NCBI RefSeq assembly: GCF_010998615.1
Contig: NZ_JAAEAH010000020.1
Location: 1 to 64,000 of the forward strand
Direction of reading: 5' to 3'
DNA from: Myxococcus sp. CA023
GTDB lineage: Bacteria; Myxococcota; Myxococcia; Myxococcales; Myxococcaceae
Length of the DNA stretch: 64,000 nt
Part shown: piece after piece, positions 45,416 through 54,367 of the stretch
Position numbering within the stretch: the first letter of the stretch is position 1
How the letters are laid out: every line of letters begins with the position of its first letter
Made by a program: the position numbers and the translations under genes
The notes under the pieces: model-generated
Database searches by the model: none
What the model was told of the DNA's origin: nothing
Seen by the model: the letters and a program-made list of their open reading frames with translations, nothing else

Positions 45416-46039
45416 ATGTCTGGAAAGTCGGTGCTGGCAGCGTCGCTTGTCGCATTGGCCTGCGCTCCGGCGACCGCGCAGACGGGGCAGTGGTCGCAGC
45501 CGACAAAGACCGAGCAATGGTCGCAAACGCCGCAACAGCAGTCGCAGGCCCAGCCGCGCCCGCAGGAGCAATCGCCCGCCCCGACGCCGCCCGCGCCGCG
45601 CAAGGGCGGGCCTGGCCAGTCCCAGCCGGGCCTCGGGTCCAGCCCCACCACCACCCAGCAGGTCGATCCCCGGGCGATGGACAATCCGGAGGTCGTCCAG
45701 CCGCAGGGCAAGGTCCCGGCCGGCATGGTGGGGCGCTGGAATTTGTGGGTGCCGGGCGGCATCTGGTACAGCGCCGACGGCAGCCGCATCTATCGCAACT
45801 ATACGCAAGGCGCCGCCATGAACAGCCTGACCATCCGCGCCAACGGCACCTACAGCTGGGGCGGGACGACGGGCCGGCTGACGGAGCTCCGCCCCTGGTT
45901 TGCGCAACCCGGCGACCGCTATTTCGCCGTCCAGCTCGATGCCAACCTCAAATATATGGCGCGCCACGATGCGGGGCAGGACAAGATCGACCTGTTCTTC
46001 TGGGGTGTGGGCGGCCACGCGGCGACCGGCACGCGCTGA
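45416..46039 (+). CDS. Exported Gln/Pro-rich protein with foreign-looking codon use
   Basis: A 207-residue protein with a Sec signal peptide (MSGKSVLAASLVALACAPATA-Q), a disordered Gln/Pro/Ser-rich linker (~22-100) and a compact C-terminal domain (~105-200, GRWNLWVPGGIWYSADGSR ... GTYSWGG ... KYMARHDAGQDKIDLFFW) that resembles small lipocalin-like beta-barrels. ATG 45416 has AGG seven bases upstream; an ATG four codons earlier is possible. It uses TAT, AAT, CAA, GAT and AAA codons that neighbours avoid, a pattern more like alphaproteobacterial genes. Horizontal acquisition is therefore likely. Function is unknown. Confidence 0.7.
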   Translation: MSGKSVLAASLVALACAPATAQTGQWSQPTKTEQWSQTPQQQSQAQPRPQEQSPAPTPPAPRKGGPGQSQPGLGSSPTTTQQVDPRAMDNPEVVQPQGKVPAGMVGRWNLWVPGGIWYSADGSRIYRNYTQGAAMNSLTIRANGTYSWGGTTGRLTELRPWFAQPGDRYFAVQLDANLKYMARHDAGQDKIDLFFWGVGGHAATGTR

Positions 46040-46225
46040 GGCGTGCGGCGGCGCCTCCGCGGCCTCCGCGCCCGACCCGCGCGCCATCCGAGGCCGCTGC
46101 GGGGCCACGTCATCGCCCCCCGCTTCGCGGTAGCCGGGGCGCTCCGGGCCACGGACCAGCGGCGTGGAGTCTCCCTCCATCGTCCAGAGGGCGGGGGCCT
46201 CCGAGCCGTGCCTCCACGCGCGGCG

Positions 46226-47137
46226 CTACGGGGACGACGCAATCCTGTTCTCGCGCCCGCGCTCCTCGTAGTCAGGCCAGCCGAAGTGGCCTTCGTACTC
46301 CTCGACACCCAGCTCCGCGGTGGCCGAGGCGCGCAGGGCCTCGAACTGGCCGCTGTCCCGCATCTCGAGCAGCGTCGCGACGAGCATCTTCCCTAAGTGC
46401 TCCTCGAGTTGCGCGTGCGCCTCGGGCGTGCCCCAGGTCCCATCCTCGCGGGCCGCGAGCTTCGCACCATCGAGGCCTACCAGGGACGGCCTGTGCTCCT
46501 TCACGTCGGCCCAGCGCGGGACGAGGAGCTCCGCGAAGCCGAAATGGGTCATCGCGTCGCCACGTCCCGGCTCGGCCGCCGGGTCGAGGTCGAAGCTCAC
46601 GTTCAGCGTCCCGTTGTCGGTGGAGTACTGGAGCTCCAGTCGCTGGAGCGGCCGTGCGTCCTGGACCCGGGCGAAGTCCTTCACCGCCTTGGCGAGGAAC
46701 TTCGCGACGCGCTGGCGCTCCTTGCTCAAGTCCAACGGGGCGACCTTCTTCTTCGGGGGAATCTCGACGTAGTACGAGGCGCGGAAGGCACCCTCGGTGC
46801 CCTCCCACGGAGCCAGGGCGATGAAAGCTTCGGTCTCGTGGCCCTTCGCGTTCTTCAACACCAGGTCACACCAGTATGTCGGTTGCGGGTGCAGGCGCTG
46901 CGTGCGGAAGATGGACCACCGTGGCTGCACGAAGGGCTTCAGCGTCGCGCTCGTGACTCGAAAGCCGTTCTTGCCGAGTCCGCGGATGAAGCTGTCGTTC
47001 TGGCGGGGAGGGCCGGCCTCGGGAAAGTCGGGATGCTCGTGCGCCCGCAGGCCGGACCAGTCACAGGCATCGAACAGCTCGCGCCAGCGGTCCACGAAGG
47101 CGACCGCGCCCGGGGGCGGGGGAGGAGAGGACGTCAT
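46226..47137 (-). CDS. Conserved-looking cytosolic protein of unknown function
   Basis: A 303-residue protein that I do not recognise. It has no signal peptide or membrane segment. After a Pro-rich start (MTSSPPPPPGAVAFVDRWRE) it is mixed alpha/beta, with a charged middle (PPKKKVAPLDLSKERQRVAK, ~150) and an acidic C-terminal helical region (HAQLEEHLGKMLVATLLEMR). Codon use is that of the host. ATG 47137 has GGAGGAGAGGACG upstream, an excellent site. It is divergent from the small lipoprotein-like frame at 47168. No catalytic motif is evident. Confidence 0.65.
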   Translation of the reverse strand: MTSSPPPPPGAVAFVDRWRELFDACDWSGLRAHEHPDFPEAGPPRQNDSFIRGLGKNGFRVTSATLKPFVQPRWSIFRTQRLHPQPTYWCDLVLKNAKGHETEAFIALAPWEGTEGAFRASYYVEIPPKKKVAPLDLSKERQRVAKFLAKAVKDFARVQDARPLQRLELQYSTDNGTLNVSFDLDPAAEPGRGDAMTHFGFAELLVPRWADVKEHRPSLVGLDGAKLAAREDGTWGTPEAHAQLEEHLGKMLVATLLEMRDSGQFEALRASATAELGVEEYEGHFGWPDYEERGRENRIASSP

Positions 47138-47167
47138 GCGGCCGCTATACCTCAACGGCCGCGCGGC

Positions 47168-47449
47168 TTGGGCTTCGCCAATCTGGGCGTGCCCCGCCTC
47201 CTGGGGTGCGGCGGTGCCGCTCCCGAGGACATGCCTGAGCCGGAGGCGCAGGAGTCGGCGCTGTCGACGTGTGGCTACGTCCAGGGGCCGGAGTCCTACG
47301 TCTCGTCGGAGGAGGCCTGTGAGATGGCGCTCCACTTCGCGCCGCAGTTCTGTTCGGAGCGCGGCGGCGTGCTGTCCATCAGCAACCGCTGCCTCATCAC
47401 GGACGGGCCGCCATATCTGGGCTCCTACCGCGTCTGCTGCAACCAGTAG
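47168..47449 (+). CDS. Small Cys-rich lipoprotein-like protein, N-terminus uncertain
   Basis: A frame of up to 93 residues. The C-terminal ~65 residues (STCGYVQGPESYVSSEEACE ... FCSERGGVLSISNRCLITDG ... YRVCCNQ) have six cysteines and host codon use and look like a compact disulfide-bonded secreted domain. Before it, LLGCGGAAPEDMPEPEAQES resembles the lipobox and linker of myxobacterial lipoproteins. The upstream part, however, lacks a proper charged-plus-hydrophobic signal, and the only near start is TTG 47168. Either the start is wrong, the signal has decayed, or a small frameshift separates it from an upstream start. It is convergent with the P450 gene. Confidence 0.5.
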   Translation: MGFANLGVPRLLGCGGAAPEDMPEPEAQESALSTCGYVQGPESYVSSEEACEMALHFAPQFCSERGGVLSISNRCLITDGPPYLGSYRVCCNQ

Positions 47450-47452
47450 TCA

Positions 47453-48829
47453 TCAGGGCCGCGAGGCCGTGACCCAGACGCCGGGCCTGGGGCGCAGGGT
47501 GATGGCGGGCGTGGGATGGATGACCTGGCCCGGCGTCAGGTTCAGCCGGACGCGTTGGAGCAGGGTGGCCAGCACCAACACCAACTCCATCAGCGCGAAC
47601 TGGTTGCCGATGCACTGACGTGGCCCACCGCCGAAAGGGAACCAGGCGAAGCGTGGACGCGCCTGCTCCCGTTCGGGAAGGAAGCGATCCGGGTCGAAGC
47701 CTTCTGGATTGTCCCAGAATCTCGGGTGGCGATGCGTCACCCAGGGGGCGATCAACATATGGGCGCCTTTGGGAATCCGGAATCCGCCCACGAGGTCCTC
47801 CTCGGTGGCGGTTCGAGAGAGGGTCCATGCCGGTGGATAGAGCCGCATGGATTCGTCCACCACGCGGCGGGTGAGTTCCAGCCGGGGCAGGTCCTCGTGC
47901 GTGGGGTTGCGACCTCCCAGCTCACGTGCGAGCTCCGACTCCATGTCCCTGCGCACGCTCGGGTGCTGGGACAACAGCATGATGGTCCATGCCAGCGCGC
48001 TCGCCGTCGTTTCATGGCCGGCGATCAGCAGGGTCAGGACCTCGTCGCGGAGCTGCGTGTCGCTCATCCGCTCGCCCGTGTCATCGTCGTGTGCCTCCAT
48101 CATCATCTGCAGCAGGTCGTGGTGCTCACCGCTCTCGCGTCGTCGCTTCGTGATGATGCCGTGCACCACGCGGTTGAGGCTGCCGACGTCCCGCTCGAAT
48201 TGCCGATGGGCGAGAAGCGGAAGGCGCAAGGGAAGCGGCACGGGTTGTGTGAGCCGCTTGTAGACAAACACTTGCATCCGGCTCAGCACCGTCGCGATGT
48301 CATGCGCGGCGCTGCTGACATCGGCGCCGAACAGCGTCGTGCTGGCGATGCGAAGCGTCAGGCGGGTGAAGTCCTCGGCCACGTTGAACGCGGCGCCCGT
48401 GTCGGCGCGGGCCTCCAGCGAGGCGGCGAGGTCCGCAGTCGCGTCCACCATGGTCCTCGCGAAGCCCGCGACCCGTTGGCGATGGAAAGCGGGTTGCGCG
48501 AGCCGGCGCTGCCGCAGCCAATGGTCACCCTCGCTGGTGAGCAGGCCGTGGCCCAGCAGTTCTCGAAGCACCATGAACCCGCGTGACTGTTTGCTGTAGT
48601 TGCGCGCATGATCTTGAAGGACGTGGCGCACGCCATCCGGGTGAGCCACCAGGACGAGGCAGGCGGGCCCCATGGGGAGGCGCACCACGTCGCCGTATTC
48701 CCGCACCTGGGTTTGCAGGAAGTGGAGCGGGTCCTTTCTCAGGGCATGTAGATGTCCGATCAGCGGGGCTCCTGGTGACGTGGGCGGAAGGGGCGCGGCG
48801 GTCGACGCACCCGCTGGATGGATGGACAT
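47453..48829 (-). CDS. Cytochrome P450 monooxygenase
   Basis: A 458-residue soluble P450. All class motifs are present: the I-helix oxygen-binding AGHETTASALAW (~280), the K-helix ESMRLYPPAW (ExxR, ~340), a PERF-like FDPDRFLPERE, and the haem loop FPFGGGPRQCIGNQFALME (~400), whose Cys ligates iron. The N-terminus lacks a membrane anchor. Overall it resembles the CYP102/fatty-acid and CYP110-like group. ATG 48829 has AGGGAG nine bases upstream; a GTG eleven codons earlier is weaker. No redox partner gene is adjacent. The substrate is unknown. Confidence 0.94.
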   Translation of the reverse strand: MSIHPAGASTAAPLPPTSPGAPLIGHLHALRKDPLHFLQTQVREYGDVVRLPMGPACLVLVAHPDGVRHVLQDHARNYSKQSRGFMVLRELLGHGLLTSEGDHWLRQRRLAQPAFHRQRVAGFARTMVDATADLAASLEARADTGAAFNVAEDFTRLTLRIASTTLFGADVSSAAHDIATVLSRMQVFVYKRLTQPVPLPLRLPLLAHRQFERDVGSLNRVVHGIITKRRRESGEHHDLLQMMMEAHDDDTGERMSDTQLRDEVLTLLIAGHETTASALAWTIMLLSQHPSVRRDMESELARELGGRNPTHEDLPRLELTRRVVDESMRLYPPAWTLSRTATEEDLVGGFRIPKGAHMLIAPWVTHRHPRFWDNPEGFDPDRFLPEREQARPRFAWFPFGGGPRQCIGNQFALMELVLVLATLLQRVRLNLTPGQVIHPTPAITLRPRPGVWVTASRP

Positions 48830-48978
48830 GGCCGCGAGCTCCCTTCCTGGCAACGAAGCCACATGCTGGGCATGGGGTGTTCATCCCCGGCGGCGAGCGC
48901 ATCCGGGCCCGGCTCCGGCCCGTTGGAGGGCGCACGCTGGCGGACTACCATTGGCCTTTTCTTGACGAGGGAACACTC

Positions 48979-49392
48979 TTGGAAACCCTGTTCCGAAATG
49001 GTCGCCTGGCGCTCGCCGCCGTGCTCGTCCTGGCCCTGTCGCCCATGGCCCTGGCCGCCGCGGGCAGTCCGCAACTCCAGGCCTTCTTCCAGCAGGACCT
49101 GACCAGCGCTGACTACCAGCAGAAGGTCTACTCGCGCGTCGCGGGGAAGTGGCGGCAACCCGGTGCCAAGGGCACGCCCGGTTTGGGGAAGAAGACGGTG
49201 GTCCGGGCCGTGATTGGCCGGGACGGCAAGCTCCTCTCCGCAGACGTGTCCACGGAGTCCGGCTCGAAGACGTGGGATGCCGCCGCGCTGTCGGCCGTGA
49301 AGAAGGCGGCGCCCTTCCCGCCGCTGCCGGCGAACTTCCCCGGCGCCACGCTGGACGCCCACTTCCACGTGGCCTGGGTGGCGTCGCCGTAG
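48979..49392 (+). CDS. Exported TonB C-terminal-domain protein (TTG start)
   Basis: A 137-residue protein with a signal peptide ([21 protein letters not shown]), then a single TonB C-terminal-like domain: [51 protein letters not shown]. In full TonB proteins this domain contacts outer-membrane receptors, but here there is no transmembrane anchor, so the protein should be free in the periplasm. The start is a TTG at 48979 with GAGGGA seven bases upstream, the only start that gives a signal peptide. It is divergent from the P450 gene and 13 bases before deoD on the same strand. Confidence 0.82.
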   Translation: METLFRNGRLALAAVLVLALSPMALAAAGSPQLQAFFQQDLTSADYQQKVYSRVAGKWRQPGAKGTPGLGKKTVVRAVIGRDGKLLSADVSTESGSKTWDAAALSAVKKAAPFPPLPANFPGATLDAHFHVAWVASP

Positions 49393-49405
49393 CTATGGTG
49401 CGCCC

Positions 49406-50125
49406 ATGGCGACTCCTCATATCTCCGCTGCCCCCGGTGACTTCGCTGACGTGGTCCTCATGCCCGGCGACCCGCTCCGAGCTCGTTACATCTCCGACCG
49501 CTTCCTGGAAGGTGCCCGCGAGGTCACCTCCGTGCGCAACATGCTCGGCTTTACCGGGACCTTCCGGGGCCGGCGCGTGTCGGTGATGGGGCACGGCATG
49601 GGCGTTCCCTCCATCTCCATCTACGCCACCGAGCTCATCAAGACGTATGGGGTGCGCGTGCTCATCCGCGTGGGCAGCTGCGGCGCGCTGAGCACCGACG
49701 TGAAGGTCCGGGAGGTCATCGTCGCGACGGGGGCCGGCACGGACTCCAACGTGAATCGGATGCGGCTGATGGGGCATGACTTCGCCGCGGTGGCGGACTT
49801 CACGCTCGCGCGCCGGGCCGTGGAGGCGGCGGAGCGGCGCAACAAGCCTGTGCGCGCCGGCCCCGTCTTCACCTCCGACCTCTTCTACCACCCGCAGGAG
49901 CAGCTCAACGCCACCCTGGCGCGGATGGGTGTCCTGGCCGTCGAGATGGAGGTCGCCGGCCTCTACGGCGTGGCCGCGGAGTCGGGCGCCCGCGCGCTGG
50001 GGTTGCTCACGGTGTCGGACCACATCATCACCGGGGAGAAGCTCACGCCGCAGGAGCGGCAGACGACGTTCGACGAGATGATTGAGCTCGCCCTGGACGT
50101 CGCACACGCCGAACCCACGCCGTAG
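49406..50125 (+). CDS. deoD: Purine-nucleoside phosphorylase, DeoD type
   Basis: A 239-residue hexameric nucleoside phosphorylase (NP-I family) that splits purine (deoxy)nucleosides with phosphate in salvage. The family motifs are complete: [13 protein letters not shown] near the N-terminus (phosphate loop with Arg), [36 protein letters not shown] (ribose-binding Glu) and [10 protein letters not shown] with the catalytic Asp. Length and start (MATPHISA) match DeoD. It begins 13 bases after the TonB-like gene and may share its transcript, though the products are functionally unrelated. Confidence 0.96.
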   Translation: MATPHISAAPGDFADVVLMPGDPLRARYISDRFLEGAREVTSVRNMLGFTGTFRGRRVSVMGHGMGVPSISIYATELIKTYGVRVLIRVGSCGALSTDVKVREVIVATGAGTDSNVNRMRLMGHDFAAVADFTLARRAVEAAERRNKPVRAGPVFTSDLFYHPQEQLNATLARMGVLAVEMEVAGLYGVAAESGARALGLLTVSDHIITGEKLTPQERQTTFDEMIELALDVAHAEPTP

Positions 50126-50274
50126 CGCCTTGTTGGTGGGCAGGCGGGCAGGGGGCCTGTCCGCTCTGAAGGTACGAGAGGGCCGCTCTCGGAGCGCTTT
50201 CCAGCGCCGGGGGCGGCCAGATTTCCCGGACGGTGCTTTGTGCCCAGCGGGATTCCGGGCCATCCTCCGGCCCG

Positions 50275-52029
50275 GTGCGTTACCCAATCTGGCTCCTCCT
50301 CGTTTGCGCCGGCTGTGCCGCGCGTATCTCCCCCCATGCTGGCACTGCGCCGGCCGCCGCCGTGCGTGCCCAGGACTCCGTCCCCGTGGCCGCCGCCGAG
50401 CCGCTACCAGAGGCTCCTCCGCTGGCGTCCGCTTCCGCCACCGAGTCGGTGGCCCCGGTGGCGGAGGCTGCTTCCGCGCCCACGTCCACCGCGGATGACT
50501 GCGCGTTGAGCGCGGAGGACCTGGAGTCCGAGGAGGAGGAGCTGGCCGAGGGCGAGGGCGACGACGGCGAGAAGGAGACGCCGGACGCCGTGGCCGCGGG
50601 CGCCGCTTCGACAGGGCCGCTCTACACGGCTGACATCTCCGATGAGGAGCTGGCGCGGCGGTGGAAGGACGAGATTGCCTCGCTGGGCTCCATGGCAGTG
50701 GGCTTCGCGCACAGCGGCCGGCTGGTGAACGCCAAGCAGTTCCCCCAGGGGGACGACTGGATCGTGGTCACTCCCGCGGGCGCCTGGGCCACCGAGGAGA
50801 CCGTCAACTACCTGGCCGACGCCATCCGCGACGTGCGCGCCCGCTTCCCGAATGCGCCTCCGCTGCGGGTCAATGGGATGAGCCACAAGGAGGGCGGCCA
50901 CATGCGCCCTCACAAGAGCCACCAGAACGGCCGTGACGTGGACGTGGGCTTCTACTACCCGACAGTGGACCCCATCCGGACCCGCGCGCGCGAGCACGTC
51001 ATCGACGTGGCCATGAACTGGGAGTTCATCCGCTCGGTGCTCGTGAAGACGGACGTGCAGATGATTCTCGTCGACCGTCGCGTGCGGAAGGTCATCTACG
51101 ACCACGCCGTGCGCGCGGGCGAGAACAAGGCGTGGTTGGACTCGATTTTCAATGACGGCCCCACGGGCGTCGTCCGGCACGCCCGCGGCCACCGCGACCA
51201 CTTCCACATCCGCTTCCACAATCCGCGTGCGCAGGAGCTGGGTCGTCGGGTGCAGCCGTTCCTGGCGCTCCAGCCGGAGCACAATGTGACGACGCACCGC
51301 ATCCGGAACGGTGACACGCTGGGCGGCATCGCGCTCAAGTACGGGTCGTCGGTGGCGATGATCAAGAAGGCCAACCGGATGCGGAACAACTTCCTGCGCG
51401 CGGGGAACCGGCTGTCCGTGCCCCTGCGCGGGCCCTGTACGCACTGTCCGGTGCCGCCGCCGCTCGTGCTGCCCACCCGGCGCCTGCCGCCGAATGTGGT
51501 GGCGCCGGCGATGGTTGCCGCCGCTCCCGTGGCGAAGGCGGAGAATGGTTGTGTTCGGACTGAGGGGGCTGTGGCGCAGGAGGCGGCCACCGTCGTTCCC
51601 GCGGTGGGCGCGGCCTCCGTCGAGGCGGCTTCGACCGTGTTGTCCTCCGCTCCCGCTGGGGAGTCGGCTCCGGTGGTAACGTCGGCTGTGGGGAACTCCG
51701 TGGATGCGGCTGCGGTGAAGCCTGCGGCCGGTGGGGCTCTGGACGTGGCTGCGGTGAAGCCCGCTGGAGGGACGTCCGTCAATGTGGCTTCGCCGGTGAA
51801 GCCCGCGAACGCCGTCAACGTGGCGTCGATGGTGATTCCCGCGGCGGCGGAAGGTGCCTCGGCGACGACGCCTTCCGCCACGGATACCGCGGTGGCGCAG
51901 CCCGCTTCAGCCAAGGCGGCTCCGGCGGAGCAGGCCGCTGCGTCCAGCCCGGCCCCGGCGGTGAAGCCCACCGTCGTACCGACGCGCGAGAAGGGCGAGG
52001 GCGCCGCGGGCATCACTCACGGCCGCTGA
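50275..52029 (+). CDS. MepA-like murein endopeptidase with LysM domain, lipoprotein
   Basis: A 584-residue predicted lipoprotein (GTG start, MRYPIWLLLVCAGC, cysteine at 14). An acidic Ala/Glu linker leads to a penicillin-insensitive murein endopeptidase (M74, LAS-type) domain at ~130-335: zinc motif HKSHQNGRDVDVGF and the late GHRDHFHIRF supply His/Asp ligands. A LysM peptidoglycan-binding domain follows (~345-390, HRIRNGDTLGGIALKYGS). The last ~190 residues are low-complexity Ala/Val/Pro with repeated AAVKPAAG-like units, probably a wall-spanning or disordered tail. It should cut cross-links in peptidoglycan, its own or that of prey. An earlier GTG at 50233 is possible but would bury the signal. 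Confidence 0.88.
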   Translation: MRYPIWLLLVCAGCAARISPHAGTAPAAAVRAQDSVPVAAAEPLPEAPPLASASATESVAPVAEAASAPTSTADDCALSAEDLESEEEELAEGEGDDGEKETPDAVAAGAASTGPLYTADISDEELARRWKDEIASLGSMAVGFAHSGRLVNAKQFPQGDDWIVVTPAGAWATEETVNYLADAIRDVRARFPNAPPLRVNGMSHKEGGHMRPHKSHQNGRDVDVGFYYPTVDPIRTRAREHVIDVAMNWEFIRSVLVKTDVQMILVDRRVRKVIYDHAVRAGENKAWLDSIFNDGPTGVVRHARGHRDHFHIRFHNPRAQELGRRVQPFLALQPEHNVTTHRIRNGDTLGGIALKYGSSVAMIKKANRMRNNFLRAGNRLSVPLRGPCTHCPVPPPLVLPTRRLPPNVVAPAMVAAAPVAKAENGCVRTEGAVAQEAATVVPAVGAASVEAASTVLSSAPAGESAPVVTSAVGNSVDAAAVKPAAGGALDVAAVKPAGGTSVNVASPVKPANAVNVASMVIPAAAEGASATTPSATDTAVAQPASAKAAPAEQAAASSPAPAVKPTVVPTREKGEGAAGITHGR

Positions 52030-52058
52030 CCTGTCCTCCACCGGCCATGCAGGCTTGG

Positions 52059-52089
52059 GCCCCGTGTCTCCCATGTGGTGACACGGGGC
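52059..52089 (+). terminator. Hairpin after the murein endopeptidase gene
   Basis: A perfect 10-bp stem GCCCCGTGTC/GACACGGGGC with an 11-base loop, 30 bases past the stop, is followed by TCGTTCGTT, a weak T-rich tail. It should end the upstream transcript before the AlkB-like gene. Confidence 0.6.
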
Positions 52090-52125
52090 TCGTTCGTTCC
52101 GGAGTGTGGTAGGCACGGGCCGTCC

Positions 52126-53007
52126 ATGGCGTTTTCACCGCACAAGGGCCGCTCGCTGGCCCACAAGGCCCGTCAGCGCTCCCCCGGCCACCACTACAAC
52201 GCGAGTTTCATGTCCGCCGCCGACCGCGCGGAGGCCCTGAGCTGGCTCGCGACGCTCCACCCGCTGTGGGAAGAGCGCTACTCCAAGCACTTCCCCCCGC
52301 CACCGGGGCAGTCCCAGCGGCGGCTGCTGCGGCCGGTGTACTGGCTCGGCAACTGGCAGTTCGCGTGCCTCGACTACTACCACCCGCCCAAGGGCATCCT
52401 GAACCGGTGCGTCCAGGCCGAGCCCTTTCCGGCGGTGCTCCAGCGCCAGGTGACGAAAATCGAGGAGCTGGCGCGGCGGATGTACCGCGGGCCGGACATG
52501 CCTCCCCGCTGGCACCTCAACACCTGCCTGGTGAACTTCTACGGTAGCCGGTTGGAGGAAGGGCGCTGGGTGGACACCGCCCGAGTGGGCGAGCACAAGG
52601 ACTTCGAGCCGGGCCCCGTGGCCTCGCTGTCCTTCGGTGAGCGTGCCCTCATCCAGTTCGTCACTTCCTCCCGCCCAGGCGAACGTGACGCGGTGGTGCT
52701 GGAGCAGTGGCTGGATGACGGCTCGCTCCAGCTCTTCGGCGGCGCGCGCTGGAAGGACCAGACGTTCCACCGCGTGCAGCGGGTGGACACGCGCACGGGC
52801 AAGACGCTAGCCCCGGAGCTGCCGGACTTCCGCACCCGCCGCATCAACCTGACGTTCCGCTACGTGCCGGACGAACACGTCATTCCGTTCGCCGCGCTCT
52901 CTCCCGAGGCGCGCGAGGACGTGCGGCCCTACATGGCGCAGCTCGCCCAGGGCAGCGCCTTCTTCCGCGATGCCCTCGCGCGCGAGGCGCCGGGCACGCC
53001 GGCCTGA
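52126..53007 (+). CDS. AlkB-like 2-oxoglutarate/Fe(II) dioxygenase
   Basis: A 293-residue protein with an AlkB-type double-stranded beta-helix, expected to oxidatively demethylate nucleic acids or another substrate. NTCLVNFYGSRLEEGRWVD leads to the iron-binding GEHKDFEPGPVASLSFGERA, in which HKD gives the first His and the Asp; FHRVQRVD has the second His, and RRINLTFRYV the 2-oxoglutarate-binding Arg. The N-terminal ~100 residues extend beyond minimal AlkB. ATG 52126 is chosen because the codons before it overlap the terminator region. It is convergent with the helicase gene. Whether DNA, RNA or protein is the substrate is open. Confidence 0.85.
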   Translation: MAFSPHKGRSLAHKARQRSPGHHYNASFMSAADRAEALSWLATLHPLWEERYSKHFPPPPGQSQRRLLRPVYWLGNWQFACLDYYHPPKGILNRCVQAEPFPAVLQRQVTKIEELARRMYRGPDMPPRWHLNTCLVNFYGSRLEEGRWVDTARVGEHKDFEPGPVASLSFGERALIQFVTSSRPGERDAVVLEQWLDDGSLQLFGGARWKDQTFHRVQRVDTRTGKTLAPELPDFRTRRINLTFRYVPDEHVIPFAALSPEAREDVRPYMAQLAQGSAFFRDALAREAPGTPA

Positions 53008-53025
53008 CGCAAGGCCGCCCCGCGC

Positions 53026-54282
53026 CTACGCGCGGCGCTTTCCGTGCGAGCGGGCGTGCCGTCCCGGTGCCTGGTCCGGCGTGCGCTTCGACTGCCCGTG
53101 GTCCTTCTGCGGAGGGCCCGGGTCCTTCTGCGCGGCGAGGAAGGCCTCCCACGCCTCCTTGAAGACGGGGTCCTCGCGTGGCACCTGGACGCGGGGAATC
53201 TCCGAACGCATCAGCTGCTCGATGCGCGTGATGACCTGTCCCTCGCGCGTGGTGGCGAAGGTCGAGGCGACACCGCTGGCGGCGGCCCGGGCCGTGCGGC
53301 CGATGCGGTGCACGTAGTCCTCGGGCGCATGGGGCAGGTCGTAGTTGATGACGTGGCCCACGTCCTCCACGTCCAGCCCGCGCGCCGCGATGTCGGTGGC
53401 CACGAGGCAGCGGTAGGTGCCGTTCCGGAACCCCTCCATGGCCTGCTTGCGCTGGTTTTGCGTGCGGTCCGCGTGCAGCACCGCGGTCCGGTGCCCCGCG
53501 CGCTGGAGCGCCCGCTGGACCTTGTCCACGCGCTCCTTCGCCCGGGTGAACACCAGCGCCGTCGCCGAGTCCTGGGCCAGCAGGGTGAGCAGCAGCGGCG
53601 TCTTCTCCTCGGGACGGAGGAAGTACAGCCGTTGCTCGGCGCGCTCGGCGGGCGTGCCGCTGCGGGTGACCTCCAGGCGCACGGGCTTGTACAGCCGGCT
53701 CTTGGCGAAGCGGGTGACGTCGGGCCCGAGCGTCGCGGAGAACAGCAGCGTCTGCCGGCGGCGAGGCAGGTGGGCGACGATGCGTTCGAGTTGCGGCAGG
53801 AAGCCCATGTCGAGCATCCGGTCCGCTTCATCCAGCACGAGCGCTTCCAGGTGCGGGAAGCGGATGGCGGTGTTCTCCATCAGGTCCACCAGCCGCCCGG
53901 GCGTGGCGATGACGAAGGAGGGCAGCGTCTTCAGGGCGTTGACCTGCGCGCCCATGTCCTCACCGCCAATGACGGTGGCATGCGTGAGGCGGCGGGGCTC
54001 CGCGAAGAAGCGCACCGGCTCCGCGATTTGCTGGACCAACTCTCGCGTGGGGGCCAGCACCAGCGCGAGCGTGCCCTTCTTGCCCGCGAGCCGTTCCACC
54101 AGGGGGAGGACATACGCGGCCGTCTTGCCCGTGCCGGTGGCCGCGCAACCGATGACATCCCTGCCGTCGAGTGCTGGAGGGATGGCCTGCTGCTGGATGG
54201 GGGTGGGTTGCGTGAAACGCGCGCGGCGCAGGGCGCCCAGCGTCTCCCGCGAGAGGCCCAGTTGTTCGAAGGAGTCGCTCAC
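53026..54282 (-). CDS. DEAD-box ATP-dependent RNA helicase
   Basis: A 418-residue helicase of the RhlE type. The Q motif (FEQLGLSRETLGALRRARF, then TQPTPIQQQAIP), Walker A AATGTGKT (~49), PTRELVQQ, DEAD (~154), SAT, and domain-2 motifs ending in HRIGRTARA are all present. The C-terminal ~45 residues are basic and disordered (ending ARSHGKRRA), as in RhlE proteins. The GTG at 54282 has GGAG just upstream and gives a normal N-terminus; longer in-frame starts run into the divergent PIN gene. Likely roles are ribosome assembly and RNA turnover. Confidence 0.94.
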   Translation of the reverse strand: MSDSFEQLGLSRETLGALRRARFTQPTPIQQQAIPPALDGRDVIGCAATGTGKTAAYVLPLVERLAGKKGTLALVLAPTRELVQQIAEPVRFFAEPRRLTHATVIGGEDMGAQVNALKTLPSFVIATPGRLVDLMENTAIRFPHLEALVLDEADRMLDMGFLPQLERIVAHLPRRRQTLLFSATLGPDVTRFAKSRLYKPVRLEVTRSGTPAERAEQRLYFLRPEEKTPLLLTLLAQDSATALVFTRAKERVDKVQRALQRAGHRTAVLHADRTQNQRKQAMEGFRNGTYRCLVATDIAARGLDVEDVGHVINYDLPHAPEDYVHRIGRTARAAASGVASTFATTREGQVITRIEQLMRSEIPRVQVPREDPVFKEAWEAFLAAQKDPGPPQKDHGQSKRTPDQAPGRHARSHGKRRA

Positions 54283-54367
54283 GGCTCCGGGGTACCACGT
54301 CGCGAGGCTTCGTGGGAAAGGGGCTCGCGGGGCAGGCGCCGTGATTCCCGCTTGCCAGGAGGGCATG

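Noticed and set aside
53417-54364. Long plus-strand frame leading into the PIN gene
   Set aside because: The portion before 54365 is antisense to the helicase; only the part after the AGGAGG site has a domain.
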